Below, piece by piece: positions 32,841 to 41,694 of a stretch of DNA of 64,000 nt. Numbering within the stretch: the first letter of the stretch is position 1; each line of letters begins with the position of its first letter. Position numbers and translations under genes: made by a program. Source of the DNA: Streptomyces blattellae (lineage in GTDB: Bacteria > Actinomycetota > Actinomycetes > Streptomycetales > Streptomycetaceae); NCBI RefSeq assembly GCF_009709555.1, contig NZ_WJBG01000242.1:18608-82607 (forward strand), written 5' to 3'. The notes under the pieces were generated by a model. That model did not search any database. It saw only the letters and a program-made list of their open reading frames with translations, and was not told where the DNA came from.

Positions 32841-33791
32841 TCAGCGCCCGCGTGCGTTCAATGAGGCCAAATAGGCGTTGTACGCCTCAAGTTCCTTGTC
32901 GCCGTCCCGGTCGGCCGCCCGGTCAGCGCGCCGCGCCTGCCGCTGCTCACTGCCGTACCACTGGAACAACAACGCGATCAGCACCAGCACCGACGGGATC
33001 TCACTGAACGCCCAGGCGATCCCGCCGGCCGCGTTCTGGTCGGAGAGCGCGTCGATACCGAGCGAGGCCGGGGGGTTCTCGAACGTCTCGACCATCGGCG
33101 TGGACGCCATCATCAACGCGATACCGAAGAAGGCGTGGAACGGCATGCCCGCGAACAGCTCCAGCATCCGCATCAGATAACCGGGCCGCTGCGGGCCCGG
33201 GTCGACCCCGATGATCGGCCAGAAGAAGACGACACCCACGGCGAGGAAGTGCACCATCATCGCGATGTGTCCCGCCCTGGACCCCATGAGGAAGTCGAAG
33301 AGCGGGGTGAAGTACAGCGCGTACAGGCTCGCGATGAACAGCGGAATGGTGAAGGCCGGGTGCGTGACGATCCGCATGTACCGGCTGTGCAGCAGCGCCA
33401 GCAGCAGCTCGCGCGGCCCCTTGCGCCCCTGGCCGGCGACGGGCAGCGCCCGCAGCGCGAGCGTGACCGGGGCGCCGAGCAGGATCAGGATCGGCGACAG
33501 CATGCTGATCACCATGTGCTGCACCATGTGCACGCTGAACATCACCATGCCGTAGTCGTTCAGCTTGGTGCACATCATGAGCGCGATGGTCAGCACACCG
33601 GCGACGTACGAGATCGTCCGTCCCACCGGCCAGCGGTCACCGCGCCGCCGCAGCCGCACGACGCCGTACCCGTACAGCGCGAGCCCCGCCAGACAGGCGA
33701 CGAGGAAGAACGGGTCGGCCGACCACTGAAGACCCCGCCCCAGCGTGAACGGCGGCAGATCCATGGTCATGCCGTGCCCGCTGTGATCCAT
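32841..33791 (-). CDS. CtaG-like cytochrome c oxidase assembly protein
   Basis: 316 residues from the ATG at 33791 preceded by AGGAG. It begins MDHSGHGMTMDLPPF, a His/Met-rich head likely to bind copper, then seven or so membrane helices. MFSVHMVQHMVISMLSPILI and PFHAFFGIALMMAST carry conserved membrane His residues of the caa3_CtaG family. It probably helps load copper into cytochrome oxidase at the membrane. Transcribed alone. Confidence 0.88.
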   Translation of the reverse strand: MDHSGHGMTMDLPPFTLGRGLQWSADPFFLVACLAGLALYGYGVVRLRRRGDRWPVGRTISYVAGVLTIALMMCTKLNDYGMVMFSVHMVQHMVISMLSPILILLGAPVTLALRALPVAGQGRKGPRELLLALLHSRYMRIVTHPAFTIPLFIASLYALYFTPLFDFLMGSRAGHIAMMVHFLAVGVVFFWPIIGVDPGPQRPGYLMRMLELFAGMPFHAFFGIALMMASTPMVETFENPPASLGIDALSDQNAAGGIAWAFSEIPSVLVLIALLFQWYGSEQRQARRADRAADRDGDKELEAYNAYLASLNARGR

Positions 33792-33914
33792 TCCGGCGGC
33801 TCCTGATGCGTGGGGGTTGTGCGCTTCTGTCCGCACCAGGGTATGACCGACCCCGGCCACACCCGTGACCGGGGTCAGTACCACACAACCCGTACCCGGC
33901 AGATCAGGGGACCG

Positions 33915-34940
33915 TCAGAGCACGCACTCCGCCTCTTCGTACCGCTCCGCGGGAACCGTCTTCAGCGTCTGAACGGCCTCCGCCAACGACACCATCACGA
34001 TGTCGGTGCCACGAAGCGCCGTCATCTTCCCGAACTCCCCGCGGTGCACGGCCTCCACCGCATGCCACCCGAACCGCGTGGCGAGAACACGGTCGTAGGC
34101 GGTCGGCGTACCACCGCGCTGCACATGGCCCAGAATCACCGGCCGGGCTTCCTTCCCCAGCCGCTCCTCCAGCTCGATGGACAGCTGGCGGGCGATCCCG
34201 GCGAAGCGCTCATGGCCGTAGATGTCCTTGCCGCCCTCGTCGAAGGCCATGGAGCCCGGCTTCGGCTTGGCCCCCTCCGCCGCCACGACGATCGCGAACC
34301 GCTTCCCCGCCTCGAACCGCTCCCCGACGACCGCGGCCAACTCCTCGATGTCGAAGGGCCGCTCCGGTACGACGATGGCGTGGGCGCCGGCCGCCATGCC
34401 GGAGTGGAGTGCGATCCAGCCGGTGTGGCGGCCCATGACCTCGACCACGAGGACCCGCTGGTGGGACTCGGCGGTGGTCTTGAGCCGGTCGAGGGCCTCG
34501 GTGGCGACACCCACGGCCGTGTCGAAGCCGAAGGTGACGTCCGTGACCGCGATGTCGTTGTCGATGGTCTTGGGCACGCCCACGACGGGCAGGCCGCTGT
34601 CCGACATCAGCCGGGCGGCCTTCAGCGTGCCCTCGCCGCCGATCGGGATGATCGCGTCGAGGCCGAGTTCCTCGACATGGCCCTTCGCCCGCTCGACCCC
34701 GTCCCGCAGATGGGACGGCTGGACGCGGGAGGAACCGAGGATCGTGCCGCCGCGAGCGAGGATGCCGCTCACCGCGTCGAGGTCGAGCTTGAGGTAGTCG
34801 CACTCCAGGAGGCCCTTCCAGCCGTCCCGGAAACCGATGACCTCGTCGCCGTGGTCGGCGACGGCGCGGTGTACGACGGACCGGATGACGGCGTTCAGGC
34901 CGGGGCAGTCGCCGCCGGACGTGAGGACACCAATGCGCAT
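33915..34940 (-). CDS. pfkA: 6-phosphofructokinase
   Basis: 341-residue glycolytic kinase of the group with PPi/ATP-type actinobacterial members. GVLTSGGDCPGLNAVIR is the nucleotide loop, IGGEGTLKAARLM the phosphate region, PKTIDNDIAVTD carries the catalytic Asp, and GRHTGWIAL and HVQRGGTPTAYDR are substrate motifs. In this family the residue after GGD in the ATP loop and the Gly in GGEGT indicate ATP use. Start ATG 34940; single gene. Confidence 0.96.
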   Translation of the reverse strand: MRIGVLTSGGDCPGLNAVIRSVVHRAVADHGDEVIGFRDGWKGLLECDYLKLDLDAVSGILARGGTILGSSRVQPSHLRDGVERAKGHVEELGLDAIIPIGGEGTLKAARLMSDSGLPVVGVPKTIDNDIAVTDVTFGFDTAVGVATEALDRLKTTAESHQRVLVVEVMGRHTGWIALHSGMAAGAHAIVVPERPFDIEELAAVVGERFEAGKRFAIVVAAEGAKPKPGSMAFDEGGKDIYGHERFAGIARQLSIELEERLGKEARPVILGHVQRGGTPTAYDRVLATRFGWHAVEAVHRGEFGKMTALRGTDIVMVSLAEAVQTLKTVPAERYEEAECVL

Positions 34941-35131
34941 CGCCCGAAATACCTTCTCAACGTGGGCCGGGGACCGGACCACGTTGTCCGGCTCGATCCC
35001 CGCCACCCTAGCGGCAGTAGGGGGCGGGACCGAACCGTGCGTCCGCCTGCTGGACGACCCCGCTCACCTGTGCGGACACCTCGTCAGACGGGCTGGTGAA
35101 GCCTGGCCGGCGCCCAGGTGCACAAGGCGGT

Positions 35132-35860
35132 TCAGGCAGGCTGCTGCGCCGCCGCGATGCGCTCGCTCCGCAGCGCCTCGTACCACCGGTCGTCGGTCGG
35201 CGGCAGCGCGTTCACGTCGAGTGCCAGCTTCAGCAGCAGGTCGGCGATGAGCGGGTTCCGGGCCAGCACCGGGCCGTGCATGTACGTACCGAACACCGTG
35301 TCGTTGTACGCGCCCTCGGTGCCGTCTCCGGTGCCGTTGCCCTTGCCGAGCTTCACCTGGGCGAGGGGGCGCGCGGTGGGGCCGAGATGAGTGACGCCCT
35401 GGTGGTTCTCGAAGCCGGTCAGCTGCGGCAGGCCCAGGCGCGGGTCGATGTCCGCGAGCACGTCGCCGACGCACCGCTCGCCCTCGCCCCGTACCGAGAC
35501 CACGTCGAGCAGCCCGAGACCGGGCTCGCGCTGGCCCAGGTCGTTGATGAACTCGTGGCCGAGGATCTGGTAGCCCGCGCACACCGAGAACACGATCGCG
35601 CCGTTGCCGACGGCGCGGTGCAGCCCGCCGTCCCGGCGCAGGCGTTCGGCCGCGAGCCGCTGGGGCCGGTCCTCGCCGCCGCCGATCAGGTAGATGTCGC
35701 CGGATGTCGGGATCGGCTGGTCGCTGCGGACGTCCAGGCGGGCCACGTCGAGGCCGCGCTGCCGGGCCCGGCGCTCCACCACCAGGGCGTTGCCCTGGTC
35801 GCCGTACGTGCTGAGCAGGTCGGGATAGATCCAGACGACCCGCAGGCTGTTGTCGCTCAC
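35132..35860 (-). CDS. gatD: lipid II isoglutaminyl synthase, glutaminase subunit
   Basis: 242-residue class I glutamine amidotransferase that supplies ammonia to MurT for amidating the D-Glu of lipid II. The nucleophile is Cys94 in FSVCAGYQILG; the His lies in GTYMHGPVLARNP; GGGEDRPQR is the GatD family marker. GTG start, 16 bp after murT. With MurT it modifies peptidoglycan stem peptides, needed for cross-linking in Gram-positives. Confidence 0.94.
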   Translation of the reverse strand: MSDNSLRVVWIYPDLLSTYGDQGNALVVERRARQRGLDVARLDVRSDQPIPTSGDIYLIGGGEDRPQRLAAERLRRDGGLHRAVGNGAIVFSVCAGYQILGHEFINDLGQREPGLGLLDVVSVRGEGERCVGDVLADIDPRLGLPQLTGFENHQGVTHLGPTARPLAQVKLGKGNGTGDGTEGAYNDTVFGTYMHGPVLARNPLIADLLLKLALDVNALPPTDDRWYEALRSERIAAAQQPA

Positions 35861-35876
35861 AAAAGTCCCCTGTGTG

Positions 35877-37115
35877 TCAGTTGCCGACGCGGCGGCGCAG
35901 GTCCTGGAAGGCGGTGTAGTTGGCGATGACCTCGATCCGGCCGGGCGGGCTCATCTGCACGGCCTGGTCGAGGTTCTCGCAGACCTGGAAGTGCTGGTTC
36001 GCGACTTCCAGGCGCACCGCGAGGTCCAGCTTGCGGTCGCCGATGACGCAGATCGGGTGCCCGGTCAGCCGCGTGTAGTCGACGTCCCACAGCCAGGAGG
36101 TGTCGGTGCCGTCGGCGCCGCGCGCGTTCACGGACAGGATCACCGGGGTGGGCGGCGGGTCGATGAGGGAGAAGGTCTCCAGCCAGCCGGCCGGGTTCTT
36201 CGCCAGCAGCAGCCGCAGGTCACGCTGCTGGAACTGCACCACGTCATAGCGCCCGGCCACGGCCTGCACCTGGTACATGCGCTCCAGCGCGACCTGCGGC
36301 GGCACCCCGAACACGGCGGCGACGGCGGCCGAGGAGGCGGCGTTGGCCTTGTTGGCACGGCCGGGCAGCTGGAGGTGGATGGGCCAGGCCGAACCGTGCG
36401 GGTCGAGGACGTGGTCCCCGTTGAGCGCCCAGCTCGGCGTGGGCCGCCGGAAACCGCACTCACCGCAGAACCAGTCGTCGCCCGGCCGCTGCATCACGCC
36501 ACCGCAGGACGGGCAGGACCAGGCGTCGTCCTTCCACATCTGCCCGGCGGCGACCCAGATCACGTTGGGGGAGGAGGACGCGGCCCACACCACCAGCGGG
36601 TCGTCGGCGTTGGCGACGACCACAGCCTTGGAGCCCGCGAGCCCCTCCCGCCAGTTCTCGGCGAGCATCCGGGTCTCGGCGGCGCGGTCGAGCTGGTCGC
36701 GGGAGAGGTTCAGCAGGGCGATGCACTTCGGGTCGGTGTCCCGGGCGACGCCCGCGAGGTACTTCTCGTCGACCTCGATGACGCCGTAGCGGGCGTCCGA
36801 GGCACCGGCCAGCGCGGAGGTGATGCCGGCGGGCATGTTGGCGCCGAGCGCGTTGGAGACGACCGGGCCCGCGGCACGGAGCGCCTCCGCGATGAGCCGG
36901 GTGGTCGTGGTCTTGCCGTTGGTCGCCGACACCAGGATCACGTCCAGGTTCTGCGCGAGCCGCGCGAGGAGGTCGGGGTCGAGCTTGAGCGCCACCCGGC
37001 CACCGATCACCGAACCGCTCCCGCGACCCGCGGCACGCGATGCGGCCGCGACCGCCTTGCCCGCGGTCACGGCCAGCTTGGCCCGCGGCGTGAGCGGGTC
37101 CGAGTTGCCTGCCAT
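35877..37115 (-). CDS. murT: lipid II isoglutaminyl synthase, Mur ligase subunit
   Basis: 412-residue Mur-ligase-like ATPase that activates lipid II D-Glu. ATP loop VSATNGKTTTTRLIAEAL, NLSRDQLDRAAE and GRANKANAASSAA are Mur-ligase motifs. A four-Cys zinc ribbon (WSCPSCGGV ... FCGECGF) inserted in the middle domain and the C-terminal DUF1727 domain (VNARGADGTDTSWLWDVDY) define MurT. First gene of murT-gatD, divergent from the deformylase. Confidence 0.95.
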   Translation of the reverse strand: MAGNSDPLTPRAKLAVTAGKAVAAASRAAGRGSGSVIGGRVALKLDPDLLARLAQNLDVILVSATNGKTTTTRLIAEALRAAGPVVSNALGANMPAGITSALAGASDARYGVIEVDEKYLAGVARDTDPKCIALLNLSRDQLDRAAETRMLAENWREGLAGSKAVVVANADDPLVVWAASSSPNVIWVAAGQMWKDDAWSCPSCGGVMQRPGDDWFCGECGFRRPTPSWALNGDHVLDPHGSAWPIHLQLPGRANKANAASSAAVAAVFGVPPQVALERMYQVQAVAGRYDVVQFQQRDLRLLLAKNPAGWLETFSLIDPPPTPVILSVNARGADGTDTSWLWDVDYTRLTGHPICVIGDRKLDLAVRLEVANQHFQVCENLDQAVQMSPPGRIEVIANYTAFQDLRRRVGN

Positions 37116-37226
37116 CAGTTCTCGATCCTCCTTGCGTACGCGCCGCGCCTCTGCCTGACGGCAACGTGGTGGTGGTCAGCCTATCGAGATCCATTCGCAC
37201 TCCCGAATCGCCGTACCCTTGCGGCC

Positions 37227-37766
37227 ATGCGAAACGGCTCCATTCCGGGCGCGCGCGGGCGCGTCCGGCACCTCACCCTGCTCGGTGCGCCGCTGCTGCG
37301 TGAACCATGCCGTGAGGTCACCGACTTCGGTCCGGCCCTCGCGGCACTCGTCGAGGACCTGTTCGCGACGATGTACGCGGCGCAGGGCGTCGGCCTGGCA
37401 GCGAATCAGATCGGTGAGCTGGTACGGGTGTTCGTCTACGACTGCCCGGACGACGAGGACGTACGCCACCTCGGCCATGTGGTGAACCCCCGTCTGGCCG
37501 AGGCCGGCGGAGTCGTGGTCCGCGGCCCGGAGGGCTGTCTGTCCCTGCCGGGCCTGGAGGCGGGGACGGAGCGGTACGACCATGCGGTGGTCGAGGGTTT
37601 CACAATGACGGGGGAGTCGGTGACCGTGGAGGGGACGGGCTTCTTCGCCCGTTGCCTGCAGCACGAGTGCGACCACTTGGAGGGCCGGGTATACGCCGAC
37701 CACCTCACGGGGTGGCGGAGGCGGAGGCTGCTGCGGCAAGCCGCGCAAGCGCCGTGGGGGCGATGA
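37227..37766 (+). CDS. def: peptide deformylase
   Basis: 179-residue metalloenzyme that removes N-formyl groups from nascent proteins. All three motifs are intact: GVGLAANQIG, EGCLSLPGLE and HECDHLEGRVYAD. The ATG at 37227 is in the divergent region with murT. Streptomyces has several paralogues; this one is monocistronic. Confidence 0.95.
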   Translation: MRNGSIPGARGRVRHLTLLGAPLLREPCREVTDFGPALAALVEDLFATMYAAQGVGLAANQIGELVRVFVYDCPDDEDVRHLGHVVNPRLAEAGGVVVRGPEGCLSLPGLEAGTERYDHAVVEGFTMTGESVTVEGTGFFARCLQHECDHLEGRVYADHLTGWRRRRLLRQAAQAPWGR

Positions 37767-37791
37767 GGATCGCGCGTCTGCGGGACGTCTG

Positions 37792-37850
37792 GGCTGGTCG
37801 CGCCCGCGCGGCGGAGCCGCTGTCGGCACAGCCCCGCGCCCCCAGGGCGT
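37792..37850. repeat. GGCTGGTCGCGC dispersed element, copy 1 (diverged)
   Basis: GGCTGGTCGCGC at 37792-37803 and CCCCGCGCCCCC at 37832-37843 are the two halves of the element seen complete at 39902 and 46736, here separated by 28 bp. It ends in a small hairpin (CGCCC-cca-GGGCG) between the convergent deformylase and TetR genes, so it may act as a terminator. Confidence 0.6.
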
Positions 37851-37851
37851 T

Positions 37852-38493
37852 TCAGAACCCCGGTCCCCCCATCTTGTCCCCCGCCGCAGCCAGCCGGCCC
37901 CACAGCAGGTCGGCCAGACTCCGGACCAACTCAGCCCGAGTACACGGCCGTTCCCCCAGCCACCAGTCCCCGGCAGCGTGCATCATCCCGACGATCCCGT
38001 GCCCCCACACCCGAGCCAGCTGCTGGCTCCCCGGACCGAGATCCAGCCGGTCCTCGATGACCTGGGCCAGCTCCTCGCCCATCCGCCGCAGCAGCGGAAT
38101 CGAATGCATGCCGACATCGAACCCCCGGTCACTCGCCGACCCCTCGGACGGATGCATCAGGAACCGATACACCTGAGGACGTGCCTCGATCGCCGCGAGA
38201 TACGTGTCGAGCGTGACCTCGACCCGCTCCCGCCGCTCCGCCGGGGCGTCCAGCGCGGCCCGCAGGGAATTCAGCAGCGCGTCGGTGTGCCGCTTGGCCA
38301 GGGCTGCGTAAAGACCGCCCTTGTCACCGAAGTGCCGGTAGAGGATCGGCTTGGTGATGCCCGCCTCCGCCGCGATCGCGTTCATCGAGGCCTGCGGGCC
38401 GTCGCGCAGCACCACTCTGTCCGCGGCCTCCAGCAGTTCGCGGCGCCGGCGGTCGGCGGAGCGCTGCTGATCGGTCGGCTGTGTGGTGTCCAT
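37852..38493 (-). CDS. TetR-family regulator of the acyl-CoA dehydrogenase
   Basis: 213 residues. The HTH is in RRRELLEAADRVVLRDG, MNAIAAEAGITKPILYRHFGDKGGLYAAL; the C-terminal domain contains VYRFLMHPSEGSAS and a TetR_C family tail. It is divergent from an acyl-CoA dehydrogenase, with a perfect 22-bp palindrome between them, a classical fatty-acid-type repressor arrangement in which an acyl-CoA or related ligand would release it. Confidence 0.93.
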   Translation of the reverse strand: MDTTQPTDQQRSADRRRRELLEAADRVVLRDGPQASMNAIAAEAGITKPILYRHFGDKGGLYAALAKRHTDALLNSLRAALDAPAERRERVEVTLDTYLAAIEARPQVYRFLMHPSEGSASDRGFDVGMHSIPLLRRMGEELAQVIEDRLDLGPGSQQLARVWGHGIVGMMHAAGDWWLGERPCTRAELVRSLADLLWGRLAAAGDKMGGPGF

Positions 38494-38603
38494 GTGGTCT
38501 CCCCCTGCTCAGTCGGTGACGCCTGCGCAAAGTAACACTCATTACGCTCCTGACATCGAACTGGCTGCCGGGCGGCCGTCAGGAGTTGACTTTCCCTACC
38601 CGT

Positions 38604-38625
38604 CGGTAACAGACTGCTGTTACCG
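38604..38625. promoter_or_regulatory. perfect 22-bp operator palindrome
   Basis: CGGTAACAG-actg-CTGTTACCG, 9+4+9 without mismatch, 36 bp upstream of the dehydrogenase ATG. Two related boxes flank it: GTAA-N6-TTAC at 38532-38545 and AAGTAACATG at 38627-38636. Size and place fit the neighbouring TetR protein. Confidence 0.8.
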
Positions 38626-38661
38626 CAAGTAACATGATAGTGCGCCACTGCTGGAGGGGAC

Positions 38662-39879
38662 ATGGCCGAGTTCACCATGGAGCTCAACGACGAACAGAAG
38701 GAGGTCAGGGACTGGCTGCACGGCTTCGCCGCCGACGTCATCCGTCCCGCGGCCGCCGAATGGGACGAGCGTGAGGAAACTCCCTGGCCGGTCATCCAGG
38801 AGGCCGCCAAGGTCGGCATCTACTCCCTGGACTTCTACGCCCAGCAGTACTTCGACCCCACCGGCCTCGGCATCCCCATGGCCATGGAGGAGCTGTTCTG
38901 GGGCGACGCGGGCATAGCCCTTTCCATCGTCGGCACGGGACTCGCCGCCGTCGGCGTCCTCGCCAACGGCACCGAGGAGCAGATCGGCACCTGGATCCCC
39001 CAGATGTACGGCGATGCCAGCGACGTCAAGGTCGCGGCGTTCTGCTCCTCCGAGCCCGACGCCGGCTCCGATGTGGCCTCCATGCGGACGCGTGCGGTGT
39101 ACGACGAAGCCAAGGACGAGTGGGTGATCAACGGCACAAAGACCTGGGCGACCAACGGGGGCATCGCGGGCGTCCACGTCGTCGTCGCGGTCGTCGACCC
39201 GGACCTCGGCTCCAAGGGCCACGCGTCCTTCATCGTTCCGCCGAACACGCCGGGCCTGTCCCAGGGGCAGAAGTTCAAGAAGCACGGCATCCGCGCCTCG
39301 CACACCGCCGAGGTCGTCCTGGACAATGTGCGGGTCCCCGGTTCCTGCCTGCTCGGCGGCAAGGAGAAGCTGGACGAGCGCCTCGCCCGTGCGAAGGCAT
39401 CCGGCAGGGAGCGCTTGAAGAACGCGGCGATGGCGACGTTCGAAGCTTCACGTCCGGCCGTCGCGGCGATGGCGGTGGGTACCGCCCGGGCGGCGTACGA
39501 GGTGGCGCTGGACTACGCCACGACGCGTGAGCAGTTCGGGCGCCCGATCATCGACAACCAGGGCGTGGCGTTCCAGCTGGCGGACATGCGCACGTCCATC
39601 GACGCGGCCCGTCTGCTGGTCTGGCGGGCGTCCTGGATGGCGGTCAACGGCAAGCCGTTCACCGCGGCCGAGGGCTCGATGTCCAAGCTCTTCGCGAGCG
39701 AGACGGCCAAGAAGGTCACCGCTCAGGCGATCCAGATCCTGGGCGGCAACGGCTACACCAGGGAGTACCCGGTGGAGCGCATGCACCGGGACGCGGCGAT
39801 CTACACGATCTTCGAGGGGACCAGCGAGATCCAGCGCCTGGTGATTGCCCGGACGATCTCAGGGATGTCCATTCGGTAG
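38662..39879 (+). CDS. acyl-CoA dehydrogenase
   Basis: 405-residue FAD enzyme introducing a trans-2,3 double bond into acyl-CoA. Motifs: AAFCSSEPDAGSDVASMRT and WVINGTKTWATNGG (FAD contacts), ATTREQFGRPIIDNQGVAFQ, and the catalytic Glu region YTIFEGTSEIQRLVIARTI near the end. It is controlled by the divergent TetR gene. Chain-length preference cannot be told. Ends before a terminator-like repeat. Confidence 0.95.
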   Translation: MAEFTMELNDEQKEVRDWLHGFAADVIRPAAAEWDEREETPWPVIQEAAKVGIYSLDFYAQQYFDPTGLGIPMAMEELFWGDAGIALSIVGTGLAAVGVLANGTEEQIGTWIPQMYGDASDVKVAAFCSSEPDAGSDVASMRTRAVYDEAKDEWVINGTKTWATNGGIAGVHVVVAVVDPDLGSKGHASFIVPPNTPGLSQGQKFKKHGIRASHTAEVVLDNVRVPGSCLLGGKEKLDERLARAKASGRERLKNAAMATFEASRPAVAAMAVGTARAAYEVALDYATTREQFGRPIIDNQGVAFQLADMRTSIDAARLLVWRASWMAVNGKPFTAAEGSMSKLFASETAKKVTAQAIQILGGNGYTREYPVERMHRDAAIYTIFEGTSEIQRLVIARTISGMSIR

Positions 39880-39901
39880 GTGCGCGGCTGCGGGTCGTGG
39901 G

Positions 39902-39929
39902 GGCTGGTCGCGCAGTTCCCCGCGCCCCT
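39902..39929. repeat. 28-bp dispersed element, complete copy
   Basis: A 28-bp sequence beginning GGCTGGTCGCGCAGTTCCCC and ending CGCGCCCCT, identical to the copy at 46736-46763. It lies between the convergent acyl-CoA dehydrogenase and cupin genes. Confidence 0.9.
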
Positions 39930-39936
39930 GAGGAGC

Positions 39937-40458
39937 TCACCTGTGCCGGAGTGGTGTGAGCTGCTGGATGTCGTACCTGGCCCGCAACTCCGCGATCGCC
40001 GCATGGTCCGGTGGACCCCCGTTCCCCAGGATCTCCAGCAGTTCCTCGAAGTACCGCTCGTGATCCGGCGGCGGGGACGCCTGGAAGAACATCTTGGCCT
40101 GGGCGTCCGTCGGGTTGGCGAAGGCGTGCGGGCACCCCGGTGGTACGACGATGACCGTGCCCGGCGTCGCACGTACCACCCTGTTTCCCGAACTCGACTC
40201 CCACCTCTGCCAGTTGTCGGGGGTGCGGATGCGCGGCTCGAAGGCGAGTACGTCCAGCTCGCCTTCGAGGACGTAGAACAACTCCTCGCTGCGCGTGTGC
40301 ACATGGGCGCCGACGTCGAAGCCCGGCGGGACCAGCACCTCGAAGGTGGAGGCCATCCGGGAGTGCGTGCCGGTCACCTTGAAGGTCACATGCTGGGCGG
40401 GTGTCCGCACGACCCGGCCGTGGCCCGGTGGTACGAGGAGCCCCTCCGTCGCCGTCAT
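39937..40458 (-). CDS. cupin monooxygenase of the flaviolin pathway
   Basis: 173-residue single-cupin protein. The metal-binding motif is VGAHVHTRSEELFYVLEGEL (two His, Glu) with the last His in PPGCPHAFANP. In rppA operons a cupin of this kind oxidises tetrahydroxynaphthalene to flaviolin. Third gene of rppA-P450-cupin, 7 bp after the P450 stop. Confidence 0.87.
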   Translation of the reverse strand: MTATEGLLVPPGHGRVVRTPAQHVTFKVTGTHSRMASTFEVLVPPGFDVGAHVHTRSEELFYVLEGELDVLAFEPRIRTPDNWQRWESSSGNRVVRATPGTVIVVPPGCPHAFANPTDAQAKMFFQASPPPDHERYFEELLEILGNGGPPDHAAIAELRARYDIQQLTPLRHR

Positions 40459-40465
40459 CGGCGTC

Positions 40466-41680
40466 TCACCACGTCACGGGCAGGGCCTCGGGCCCGCGGA
40501 TCAGCGCACCCTTCCTGAAGGGCACTTCCCGGGGCGGCACGGCGAGCTTCAGGCCCGGCACGCGGTCGAGGAGCGCGTCGACCAGGAGCTGGGACTCCAG
40601 CCGGGCCAGCATGCCGCCGGGGCAGTAGTGCGGGCCGAAGCCGAAGGAGACGTGGGGGTTGGGGTTGCGGGAGAAGTCGATCATCTCCGGCTGCGGGAAG
40701 ACGTCCGGATCGCGGTTGGCGGCGAGATACGACACATAGATCGCGTCGCCCGCCCGGATCCGTACGCCCTTGATGCCGACGTCCTCCGTCGCGATCCGGG
40801 ACAGCCCGACGGCGTTGCGGTGCGGGATGTACCGCAGCAGCTCGTCGATGGCCTGGGGACGGATCTCCGGCTCGGCGCGCAGCCGTGCCGCGAGGTCGGG
40901 GCGGGTCAGCAGGATGTAGAACATCTGCCCGCTGTTGTTGGTGACCGCCTCGCCGCCGATCTGCAACAGGACCGCGAGTCCGACGGCCTCCTCCAGCGTC
41001 ACCTCGCCCTTGCCGACGGCCGCGCCGAGCAGTGACGCGACGTCCTCGCCGGTACTGCCCTCCCGCATGCCGATGAGGTCGGCGAAGTACGCGCCCATCT
41101 CGTTCTTGGCCTTCTCGCTGACGTCGGCGCCGTGCGAGGAGGACAGGATGAGCTGCGTCCAGGTGTGCATGCCGTGCCGGTCGGCGGCCGGGACGCCCAT
41201 CAGCTCGCAGATCACCGCGATGGGGAAGGGGCTGAGGACCGTCGCGGTGAGGTCGGCGGGCGGGCCGTCCTGGAGGAGTTCGTCGACCAGCTCGTCCAGC
41301 ATGCGGCGCGACTTCTCCCGCACCCGCTCCACGCCCTTCGCGGTGAACGCGGCGGCCACCGCGCGGCGCAGCCGGGTGTGGTCCGGCGGGTCGAGGAAGC
41401 CGACGGCGCCGCGGGCCGGGACGAAGTGCGGGGCGAGCCGGGTGACCTGCCGGTCCATCACGGCCTCGCGGCTGAACCGGGGGTCGTTGGTCACCATGCG
41501 TACGTCGTCGTAGCGGGTGACCAGCCAGGCCCAGCCCTCGCCGTTGGGCAGCTGGATCCGGGTGACCGGGCCCTCGTCCATCAGCTGGCCGAGGACCGGG
41601 TCGAAGTCCACGCCCGACAGGTCGAGCGCCGGCCAGTGCCGGACGGGGGGAAGGGTTTCGGTGATCGTCTCTTCGGTCAT
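40466..41680 (-). CDS. cytochrome P450, CYP158A2-like
   Basis: 404 residues, same length as S. coelicolor CYP158A2, which couples two or three flaviolin molecules into dark pigment. The haem ligand is Cys353 in FGFGPHYCPGG; the ExxR and the C-helix are present. The I-helix reads LLQIGGEAVTNN: the usual acid-Thr pair for oxygen activation is Glu-Ala, matching what I recall for CYP158A2 (Ala245). Start 41680, 14 bp after rppA. Soluble; electrons come from ferredoxins encoded elsewhere. Confidence 0.93.
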   Translation of the reverse strand: MTEETITETLPPVRHWPALDLSGVDFDPVLGQLMDEGPVTRIQLPNGEGWAWLVTRYDDVRMVTNDPRFSREAVMDRQVTRLAPHFVPARGAVGFLDPPDHTRLRRAVAAAFTAKGVERVREKSRRMLDELVDELLQDGPPADLTATVLSPFPIAVICELMGVPAADRHGMHTWTQLILSSSHGADVSEKAKNEMGAYFADLIGMREGSTGEDVASLLGAAVGKGEVTLEEAVGLAVLLQIGGEAVTNNSGQMFYILLTRPDLAARLRAEPEIRPQAIDELLRYIPHRNAVGLSRIATEDVGIKGVRIRAGDAIYVSYLAANRDPDVFPQPEMIDFSRNPNPHVSFGFGPHYCPGGMLARLESQLLVDALLDRVPGLKLAVPPREVPFRKGALIRGPEALPVTW

Positions 41681-41694
41681 CTCACGTCGTCTCG

